Shown here piece after piece: positions 57,490-64,000 of a stretch of DNA of 64,000 nt. The first letter of the stretch is position 1, and each line of letters starts with the position of its first letter. The notes below the pieces were generated by a model. That model saw only the letters and a list, made by a program, of their open reading frames with translations. It had not been told where the DNA came from and did no database searches. Source of the stretch: Austwickia chelonae NBRC 105200 (lineage in GTDB: Bacteria > Actinomycetota > Actinomycetes > Actinomycetales > Dermatophilaceae); contig NZ_BAGZ01000005.1 in the NCBI RefSeq assembly GCF_000298175.1, forward strand, positions 310,001 through 374,000, read 5' to 3'. Both the position numbers and the translations under genes were made by a program.

Positions 57490-59610
57490 TCATCCCCGAT
57501 GGACAGCCTCGGTGATCCGCCGTGCCCCGGCATAGGCCATCACGTCCTCGAGCAGAACGGGAGTACGGTCCTCACCCGCCAGCGGAACCCTCCAGTTGGG
57601 ATACTCCTCGTCGGTGCCAGGCTGGTTGATGGTGCGCCGGTCACCGATCAGATCGGACACGCTGATCCCGACCAGGAGCGCCGGAGTCCACGAGACATAC
57701 CGATGAAGTGCCTCGACGATCTTCTCCACCGATTCGTCGGCATCGACCAGACCTCGCTCACGCAACACGTCCACAACCTGGCGTCGATCGGACTCATCCT
57801 CGGCCCGTTCAGTCTCCACAGGCCTGGTGAACAGCCCCAACCGTTCACGCAGATCCATGTGCTCACCGGTCAGATATCCGGCAGTGGGCGGTAAGTCGTG
57901 GGTCGTCACCGACGCCAGGCACAATCGCCGGTACTGCTCCGGAGGCAACGGTGCCCCGTCGGCAGAGCGTTCGAACCACAGGATCGAGGTGCCGAGGATC
58001 CCCCGTTCCCGCAGATAATCACGGACCCAGGGTTCAACCGTGCCCAGATCCTCACCGACGATGACAGCTCCGGCACGATGAGCCTCCAACACGAGGATCC
58101 CCACCAATGCCTCGAAGTCGAAGCGTACGTATGTTCCCTCCCGCGGGCTGCAACCCGAAGGGACCCACCACAGCCTGAACAGCCCCAGGACATGGTCGAT
58201 ACGCAGCGCACCCGAATGCCGCAAGGCCGCCCGAATCATGTCACGGAAGGGCTCATAACCCATTTCAGCCAGTTTGTCCGGGCGCCAAGGCGGCTGGCTC
58301 CAGTCCTGACCCAATTGGTTGTAAGGGTCCGGAGGAGCTCCGACGGTCACCCCGCGGGCGAGGGCGTCGCCCAAACCCCAGGCGTCAGCGCCTTCGGGGT
58401 GCACACCCACCGCAAGATCCTGCATGACGCCCACGCTCATCCCGGCTTCACGTGCCTGCCGCTGCACTCCGGCAAGTTGGCTGTCGACCACCCATTGCAG
58501 CCACATGTGATACCGGACCTGATCGGACAACCGAGTTCTCTCCGCAGCCACCGCCTCGGAGGACCGATCCTCCAAACCTTCCGGCCACCCGGAGACCCCG
58601 TAGGCACCGACGAGTGCGCACCAGGTCGCGAAGTCGACCAGGCCCTGCCCCTCCCGCACGCAGAAGGAATCGAAGGCCAACTCCCTCCGAACCGGGCGCC
58701 TCGCCGAGTAGACAATCTGCAATGCCTTGTTCTTCAGCTCCCAGGAGGCGTCCCTGTCCACGGTGTCCTGCCCGTTGAGCAGATGTGCCTCCTGCGCACA
58801 ACGCTCCACCACAGAGCGGTCCTCGGGTGAGAGGTAGGCCACCTCGGGGATCTCCTCGACCCGGATATACATCGGATTGACGAAACGCCGTGACGTCGGG
58901 AGGTAAGGAGACGGCTCCATGGGCGCCACCGGTTCGGCCGCATGCACCGGGTTCACCAGGACGAAATCACTGCCCAGCTCGTGGGCGCCCCACACCGCGA
59001 GATCGGCCAGGTCTGCCAGGTCCCCCACGCCCCACGAAGCGCGGGAACGCATCGCGTAGAGCTGGGTCATCAAGCCGGACGCTCCTCGTGTCTCGACCGC
59101 AGCAGGAAGGTCCAGGCGATCCGGGACCACCACCACGGACGAGCGATGGACCGACCCACCGGGGATCTGCGCGTGCAGGGTATGCCAGCCGAGCACATTC
59201 CCTGCAGGCAACTCGAACATCGCCTCACCGATGAGTGCCCCGTCGATCTCCCGCGGAGAGACGTTGTGCTCCACCTGTCGGAGTTCACGTCGGCCGCCGT
59301 GGTCCTCCAGCTCGACCCAGACCGATACCGGCGAACCGTGCGGGACATGGACACGGACCTGAGCATTCTCGCTCTGCCGGGTGAGGGTGAACGGCGGGAT
59401 CAGGGATCTCCACTCGCGAAGGTCGAATTCTCGCAGGGAGGCCATGACCTCCTCGGGAGTTTCGCAGGGGACGGCGAGCGCACGCAGTACTGCGGTGATG
59501 GTCTCCGCACCGACGACGACATGGTGGCCTTGCCAGTCCCAGTACTCGGTGGCTACCCCGTAGGCGCGCGCCAGATCAGCGAGCTGGGCCGAGGGCACGA
59601 TGGTGGTCAC
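57490..59610 (-). CDS. malQ: 4-alpha-glucanotransferase (amylomaltase)
   Basis: A 706-residue GH77 enzyme that moves maltodextrin units between glucans in glycogen/maltose metabolism. The catalytic part includes SRASWGVGDLADLADLAVWG, PSPYLPTSRRFVNPMYI, ALRIDHVLGLFRLWWVPSG (nucleophile Asp), VGEDLGTVEPWV (acid/base Glu) and TTHDLPPTAGYLTG. An N-terminal extra domain of ~150 residues is present as in the actinobacterial/E. coli type. The GTG at 59610 has GAAAGG before it. It is divergent from the MscS gene. Confidence 0.95.
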   Translation of the reverse strand: MTTIVPSAQLADLARAYGVATEYWDWQGHHVVVGAETITAVLRALAVPCETPEEVMASLREFDLREWRSLIPPFTLTRQSENAQVRVHVPHGSPVSVWVELEDHGGRRELRQVEHNVSPREIDGALIGEAMFELPAGNVLGWHTLHAQIPGGSVHRSSVVVVPDRLDLPAAVETRGASGLMTQLYAMRSRASWGVGDLADLADLAVWGAHELGSDFVLVNPVHAAEPVAPMEPSPYLPTSRRFVNPMYIRVEEIPEVAYLSPEDRSVVERCAQEAHLLNGQDTVDRDASWELKNKALQIVYSARRPVRRELAFDSFCVREGQGLVDFATWCALVGAYGVSGWPEGLEDRSSEAVAAERTRLSDQVRYHMWLQWVVDSQLAGVQRQAREAGMSVGVMQDLAVGVHPEGADAWGLGDALARGVTVGAPPDPYNQLGQDWSQPPWRPDKLAEMGYEPFRDMIRAALRHSGALRIDHVLGLFRLWWVPSGCSPREGTYVRFDFEALVGILVLEAHRAGAVIVGEDLGTVEPWVRDYLRERGILGTSILWFERSADGAPLPPEQYRRLCLASVTTHDLPPTAGYLTGEHMDLRERLGLFTRPVETERAEDESDRRQVVDVLRERGLVDADESVEKIVEALHRYVSWTPALLVGISVSDLIGDRRTINQPGTDEEYPNWRVPLAGEDRTPVLLEDVMAYAGARRITEAVHRG

Positions 59611-59718
59611 GTGGGGCCTTTCGTCATGGGATTGCCCTGATACTAATGGTCTCCGCTCCGATTGACGCGCTGACAGGGGCATGTGCGTTCCTGCTGGGGG
59701 AGCCTGAACAATGGGCTC

Positions 59719-60759
59719 ATGGCCGACAACTCCTACATTCTGCCGACCAACGTCCTGGGGCCGGAGCTGTCCTGGGAGATCGTCCTGGACTGGGTTCTGG
59801 GGCGTGGGCTGACGATCGTCTTGATCGTGATCGGCGCGACGGTTCTGCGATGGTTCCTCCATCGTCTGATCGATCGTGCGGTTTCCTCGCTGGTGAAGGA
59901 GAAACGTGCACGTTCGGACCACCGTGAGCCTGCTCCTGCGGTTGTCGAGACGGTCGCCCCTGGCTGTACTCCCGAAGATTCCTCGGGTGGGCAGGCGAAA
60001 CCACCTTCCGTGGTGCGTCGACGGCATACCTGGTTGCGTGCGCGGGCGTTGGAGGGGCGTTTCCTGAACCCTGAGCGGCAGCGGCAGCGGGTGGAGACCC
60101 TGGGATCTGTGCTGCGCAGTATCGCCACGGTGGGGATCCTGATCACAGCGATCTTCATGGTGGGTGACCAACTGGGGTTGAACATGGCGCCGGTGATCGC
60201 CTCGGCCGGGTTCGGTGGTGTGGCTTTGGGTTTCGGTGCGCAGAGTCTGGTGAAGGATTACCTCACCGGGATCTTCATGCTGGCCGAGGACCAGTACGGG
60301 GTGGGTGATTTCATCGATACCGGAACTGCCGCCGGGACGGTGGAGGAGGTCACTTTGCGGGTGACTCGTCTGCGGGATGCCCAAGGCGTGATCTGGTACA
60401 TCCGTAATGGCGAGATCGTGCGTGTGGCGAACAAGTCCCAGGGATGGTCGACGGCGATCGTGGACATCCCGGTGGCTTACGACGAGTCGCCGGAGCGGGT
60501 GATCTCGGTGCTCACCACGGCGATGCAGGAGTTGGAGGGCGATCCCGAGTGGGAGAGCATCCTGTTGGAGCAGCCTCGGGTGGTGGGTGTAGAGGCGGTG
60601 TCCGGGGGCGCGATGAGCATCCGGATCCTGGCGAAGTGTGCGCCGAACGAGCACTGGAGTGCTCAGCGTGAGATCCGTGAGCGTGGGTTGACCGCGTGTG
60701 CGCGCGAGGGGATCAAGGGTCCTGCGGTCATCCCGCCTTATCAGGGCGGACTTTCCTGA
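59719..60759 (+). CDS. MscS-type mechanosensitive channel
   Basis: A 346-residue channel that opens under membrane tension to release solutes during osmotic downshock. One N-terminal helix (~28-45), a charged cytosolic loop of about 80 residues, a second helix (SVLRSIATVGILITAIFMVG) and the pore helix APVIASAGFGGVALGFGAQS are followed by the beta domain (YGVGDFIDTGTAAGTVEEVT). The protein ends with PPYQGGLS. The start is uncertain: ATG at 59719 is chosen, and GTG at 59683 is in frame. Confidence 0.92.
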   Translation: MADNSYILPTNVLGPELSWEIVLDWVLGRGLTIVLIVIGATVLRWFLHRLIDRAVSSLVKEKRARSDHREPAPAVVETVAPGCTPEDSSGGQAKPPSVVRRRHTWLRARALEGRFLNPERQRQRVETLGSVLRSIATVGILITAIFMVGDQLGLNMAPVIASAGFGGVALGFGAQSLVKDYLTGIFMLAEDQYGVGDFIDTGTAAGTVEEVTLRVTRLRDAQGVIWYIRNGEIVRVANKSQGWSTAIVDIPVAYDESPERVISVLTTAMQELEGDPEWESILLEQPRVVGVEAVSGGAMSIRILAKCAPNEHWSAQREIRERGLTACAREGIKGPAVIPPYQGGLS

Positions 60760-60865
60760 TCCGGTCGCCGGTCGTTCCTCGTCCTGCGGGGGTGGAGCGA
60801 CCGGCGGTCGTCTTGTCCGGTCGACGGCGGGTCATATCCTTGCGCAAATAACTACGCTGGTGTCT

Positions 60866-62347
60866 GTGAATACACCGGACCCTCCGGACAGGAGGCCGTC
60901 TTCGTCAGACCGGCCCCAGGAGACAGCCCGCGTGCCTGTCCTGGGCGAGGGATATCGTGCCGTCACCCTGTCCGTCCTCGGTCTGACCACCGTCATCGCT
61001 TTCGAGACCATGGCCATCGCCACCGCCATGCCGAAGGTCACCGAGGACCTGGCAGCAGGAAGCGCCTACGGGCTGGCCTTCTCGCTGATGTTCACCGGTC
61101 AACTGCTCGGCAATGTCGTCGCCGGGGTCAGCACTCGACGATCCAGTCCGATGCTGACCCTCTGGACAGGCATCAGCCTCTTCGCCCTGGGTTCGGTTCT
61201 GGCCGGCAGCGCCCCGGCCTTCTCCTTCCTGCTGGCCGGTCGGCTGCTGGCCGGCCTGGGCGCAGGTCTGACCATCGTGGCCAATTACGTCGTCATCGGC
61301 GCCATCTACCCGGTGTCCACTCGCCCGGTGATCTTCGGTTGGCTCTCTGCTTCATGGGTCGTCCCCTCAGTGGTCAGCCCGTTGTTGGCTGCGCTCCTGA
61401 CCGAGAGCTGGGGTTGGCGTTCGGTCTTCCTCCTGGTCGCGCCTTTGACTGCGGTCGGTTCTGTCGGAATCCGGCATGCGCATCGGCTCCTCGATTCAGC
61501 CCCCGAACCCGAATATCTCGATGGGATACCCCCGCCGCACCCCGCCCGGCAGCTCAGCACCTTCCGTACCATGTTCTTCGGACTGACGATGACCCTCGGC
61601 GCAGGACTCTTCCAAGCAGGGACGTCGCTACCTCATCTCCCCCGCACCATCGCCGTCGTCTCCGCCGTCATCGGTCTTCTCCTCCTGGGGCTGGCAGTGC
61701 CTCCTCTCCTGCCTGCGGGCACACTGCGCAGTCGCCCCGGGCAGCCCAGCGTCATCCTGGCGCGTTTTCTCTTCATGGCGTCCTTCGACGGGACCATCGC
61801 CTTCATCCCGTTGATGTTCGTCACCTGTCGGGACGTCGAGCTGGCCGCAGCCGGTGCGCTGTTGGCACTGGCCTCCTTGGGCTGGGCCGCAGGTTCCTTC
61901 CTGCAGAGCCGCCCCAGGATGTCGAACCAGGGGAAGATCCTCATCGCCACCGGTGCAGCGCTGTTGTCCGGGGCGACCTTCGGCATCTTGGCCCTGGACC
62001 TGACGGACGGACCGATCTGGGCCTTCGCCGTGAGCATCGCCACCGTCGGGCTGGCCATGGGGATCGGAGTCACCGCCACCTCCGTGCTCGCTCTGGAGCT
62101 GGCACCTCGAGGAGGACACTCCGCAGCCAGCTCTTCCCTGCAGATCGCCGATGTACTCGGCAGCGTCCTGGGCATCGCGGCCAGCAGCGGTGTCTACGCC
62201 GTCACCACCTCGGCAGGTATGGCGGTGGCCGATGTCTTCCCCCTGGTCTGGGTCGTCAACGCCGTGATCGCGCTCCCGGCCCTGATCTGCGCCCAACGTC
62301 TGGCACCTCGAGGACTGTCCGAGACCGTCCGGATCTCACGCTGTTGA
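60866..62347 (+). CDS. MFS transporter (multidrug-efflux-like)
   Basis: A 493-residue protein with 12-14 predicted membrane helices. The N-terminal part has TTVIAFETMAIATAMPKVTE, as in the DHA2-like drug efflux proteins, and SRRSSPMLTLW-type loop (STRRSSPMLTLWTG) after helix 2; GRLLAGLGAGLTIVANYVVI marks helix 4-5. No substrate can be inferred. The start is a GTG at 60866 or 60860; no good Shine-Dalgarno sequence is seen, so a leaderless message is possible. It is 107 bases after the MscS gene. Confidence 0.88.
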   Translation: MNTPDPPDRRPSSSDRPQETARVPVLGEGYRAVTLSVLGLTTVIAFETMAIATAMPKVTEDLAAGSAYGLAFSLMFTGQLLGNVVAGVSTRRSSPMLTLWTGISLFALGSVLAGSAPAFSFLLAGRLLAGLGAGLTIVANYVVIGAIYPVSTRPVIFGWLSASWVVPSVVSPLLAALLTESWGWRSVFLLVAPLTAVGSVGIRHAHRLLDSAPEPEYLDGIPPPHPARQLSTFRTMFFGLTMTLGAGLFQAGTSLPHLPRTIAVVSAVIGLLLLGLAVPPLLPAGTLRSRPGQPSVILARFLFMASFDGTIAFIPLMFVTCRDVELAAAGALLALASLGWAAGSFLQSRPRMSNQGKILIATGAALLSGATFGILALDLTDGPIWAFAVSIATVGLAMGIGVTATSVLALELAPRGGHSAASSSLQIADVLGSVLGIAASSGVYAVTTSAGMAVADVFPLVWVVNAVIALPALICAQRLAPRGLSETVRISRC

Positions 62348-62409
62348 CCGGTCCCCCGCGAGACCCCGTCTCTTCTGCAGGTCACAGCTTCCTTCCGTAT
62401 CGTTGCGTC

Positions 62410-63375
62410 GTGACGATCCATGAGCAGTACCTGACTCCCCGCGATCCCGGGTACGACCCCCTAGCAGACCTGCTCCGTGTACTCGACCTGGTCCCGGCTT
62501 CCCAGGTCGCACCGGAACATGCCGGTGCCGCTGCTGGCTCGGCCTCTTTGCCCACCGATCCCGCAGACGTCTTCCTCGGCGCCAGCCAACCGATGCCCCA
62601 CGGAAGAGTCTTCGGCGGCCAAGTCGTAGCTCAATCCCTGATCGCTGCAGGCCGTACCGTCCAGGACCTCGAAGGGCCACTCCGCAAAGTCCACTCCTTG
62701 CACGGCTATTTCCTCCGGGCCGGGGACGCCAACGAACCGATCCGTTTCGAGGTAGAACGGCTTCGCGACGGACATTCCTTCTCCGCCCGACGGGTGCACG
62801 CCGTACAGTACGGCCGTCCCATCCTGTCGATGATCTTCTCCTTCCAGACCCCCGCCGGAGGTCTGGACCATCAGGCGGAAATGCCTCCTGTCCCCATGCC
62901 GGAGGACATCGCCACCATCAGCGAACGATTGGCCCATGTGCCCGATGGTCTCGACAAGGACTGGGCGGTACGCCGTCCGATCGACATGAGGCACTGCGAA
63001 GGACCGATCTACGTCGCCCCGGCACCTCACCAGATCGCCGCACAACACGTCTGGATCAGAACCCCGGGCCCGCTGCCGGACGATCCGCTGATCCATGCCG
63101 CCGTTCTCGCCTATGCCTCCGACTACACGATCCTGGAGTCCGCACTGCGCAAACACGGCCTCGCCTGGACCGACAGCAGGCTGCGTGGCGCGAGCCTCGA
63201 CCACTCGATGTGGTTCCACCGCGACTTCCGCGTCGACGAATGGCTGCTCTACGCCGAGGCAGCGCCCTCCGCTTCCGGCGGCCGAGGACTGGGCATCGGG
63301 AATCTCTTCACGACAGAAGGAACGCTGGTCGCCTCGGTCGCACAGGAAGGGATGCTACGACTGAAGGAAAACTGA
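62410..63375 (+). CDS. tesB: acyl-CoA thioesterase II
   Basis: A 321-residue double-hotdog thioesterase that hydrolyses acyl-CoA to free fatty acid and CoA. Typical blocks are PHGRVFGGQVVAQSLIAAGR, SLHGYFLRAGDANEPIRFEV, AVLAYASDYTILESALRKHG (catalytic Asp) and ASLDHSMWFHRDFRVDEWLL. The GTG at 62410 is chosen; weak alternatives lie close. It is 62 bases after the MFS gene, so may be co-transcribed. A palindromic terminator separates it from ettA. Confidence 0.95.
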   Translation: MTIHEQYLTPRDPGYDPLADLLRVLDLVPASQVAPEHAGAAAGSASLPTDPADVFLGASQPMPHGRVFGGQVVAQSLIAAGRTVQDLEGPLRKVHSLHGYFLRAGDANEPIRFEVERLRDGHSFSARRVHAVQYGRPILSMIFSFQTPAGGLDHQAEMPPVPMPEDIATISERLAHVPDGLDKDWAVRRPIDMRHCEGPIYVAPAPHQIAAQHVWIRTPGPLPDDPLIHAAVLAYASDYTILESALRKHGLAWTDSRLRGASLDHSMWFHRDFRVDEWLLYAEAAPSASGGRGLGIGNLFTTEGTLVASVAQEGMLRLKEN

Positions 63376-63389
63376 TCAGACAGCGACAG

Positions 63390-63431
63390 ACCGGGAGGTG
63401 GCTCACCGCATGCGGTGAGCCACCTCCCGGT
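63390..63431. terminator. perfect 42-nt palindrome between tesB and ettA
   Basis: Two exactly complementary 21-base arms (ACCGGGAGGTGGCTCACCGC and one A) with no spacer, centre CGCATGCG. It lies between the two convergent genes and likely serves both; no U-tract. Confidence 0.9.
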
Positions 63432-63446
63432 TGTAGACGTACCTGA

Positions 63447-64000
63447 TCAGTCGCGGGTCAGCTTCCGGTAGGTCACCCGGTGCGGACGGGCCGCATCGAC
63501 ACCGAGCCGCTCGACCTTGTTCTTCTCGTAGGACTCGAAGTTGCCCTCGAACCAGTACCACTTCCAGGGCTCTTCCTCGGTGCCCTCATAGGCGAGGATG
63601 TGCGTCGCAACCCGGTCGAGGAACCACCGGTCGTGGCTGATGACCACGGCGCACCCGGGGAATTCGAGCAGGGCGTTCTCCAGCGAGCCGAGCGTCTCCA
63701 CGTCGAGGTCGTTGGTCGGCTCGTCGAGGAGAAGCAGGTTTCCACCCTGCTTCAGGGTCAACGCCAGGTTGAGCCGGTTGCGTTCACCACCGGAGAGCAC
63801 CCCGGCCGGTTTCTGCTGGTCCGGACCCTTGAAACCGAACTGGCTGACGTACGCCCGGCTGGGGATCTCGACCTTGCCGACCTGGATGTAGTCCAGACCG
63901 TCGGAGACGACCTCCCACAGCGTCTTCTGCGGGTCCAGCCCGGAACGGGTCTGGTCGACATAACTGATGTCCACCGTCTCGCCGACCTTGACCGTGCCCG
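63447..64000 (-). CDS. ettA: energy-dependent translational throttle protein EttA, 5' part cut by window
   Basis: C-terminal 184 codons of an ABC-F protein that binds the ribosomal E site and gates translation by energy state. Seen are DISYVDQTRSGLDPQKTLWE, the signature LSGGERNRLNLALTLKQGG, Walker B LLLLDEPTNDLDVETLGSLE, the switch CAVVISHDRWFLDRVATHI and the EttA-type end RVTYRKLTRD. The second nucleotide-binding domain's Walker A and all upstream parts lie beyond base 64000. Confidence 0.97.
   Translation of the reverse strand, partial: GTVKVGETVDISYVDQTRSGLDPQKTLWEVVSDGLDYIQVGKVEIPSRAYVSQFGFKGPDQQKPAGVLSGGERNRLNLALTLKQGGNLLLLDEPTNDLDVETLGSLENALLEFPGCAVVISHDRWFLDRVATHILAYEGTEEEPWKWYWFEGNFESYEKNKVERLGVDAARPHRVTYRKLTRD

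Noticed and set aside
59611-60654. Upstream extension of the malQ frame against the MscS gene
   Set aside because: MalQ homology begins at the GTG at 59610, preceded by a Shine-Dalgarno sequence; the extension is antisense to mscS.
61339-62409. Upstream extension of the tesB frame through the MFS gene
   Set aside because: Composition is Arg/Pro-rich and TesB homology starts at 62410.

Overview
The window is a continuous stretch of high-GC bacterial chromosome with actinobacterial gene content: a two-ClpP clpX-clpP2-clpP1-tig block, a DUF4233-type gene between ndk and folC, a translational-type T-box before ileS, an Rv2466c-like mycothiol-linked DsbA protein, streptogrisin-type proteases, and many GTG starts with strong Shine-Dalgarno sequences. 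A member of the Micrococcales (for example the Dermatophilaceae) is my best guess, but this cannot be proved from the window. No insertion sequence, prophage, CRISPR array, rRNA or replication origin was seen.

Layout. 1-1119: start of dapB (cut by the window edge) and a small unknown gene. 1229-7524: a tight three-gene operon of a GltD-like flavoprotein with extra ferredoxin domains, a full-length pyruvate:ferredoxin oxidoreductase and a dihydroorotate-dehydrogenase-like flavoprotein. 7636-17986: a chemoreceptor, a glycerophosphodiesterase, a secreted M4 metalloprotease, an unknown membrane protein and a single-chain (fused) ABC exporter with two unequal ATPase domains. 18176-27905: housekeeping genes on the minus strand (pnp, rpsO, ndk, DUF4233, folC, a GNAT gene, ileS), with ileS preceded by a T-box leader. 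28056-30637: a GlcD-like FAD oxidase and a VanZ-RDD membrane protein.

30815-42137 is the distinctive part: a secreted-hydrolase island interrupted only by valS. It holds a CAP-domain protein, two trypsin-like proteases (one with a Pro/Thr-rich insert inside its catalytic domain), a secreted or cytosolic C39-like candidate, two streptogrisin/alpha-lytic-type proteases with prodomains, and, just before them, a gene that encodes only such a prodomain, with a signal peptide and no protease. This orphan propeptide shares a 42-nt identical DNA segment with the prodomain of the last protease and may be a diffusible folding helper or inhibitor for its neighbours.

42337-47576: clpX, clpP2, clpP1 and tig, then tRNA-Pro(TGG) and tRNA-Gly(TCC). 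47893-64000: an MMPL transporter, nagB, a membrane SpoIIE-type phosphatase, an Rv2466c-like protein, pepN with a UMF1-type MFS transporter, malQ, a MscS channel, a second MFS transporter, tesB and the 3' part of ettA.

Many genes end in long, nearly perfect inverted repeats that mostly lack a U-tract; the longest is a perfect 56-nt palindrome after clpP2. The secreted proteases (supply of peptides and amino acids), PepN, NagB and MalQ suggest an organism that feeds on host or decaying protein and polysaccharide, while the pyruvate:ferredoxin oxidoreductase operon suggests life at low oxygen at least part of the time.
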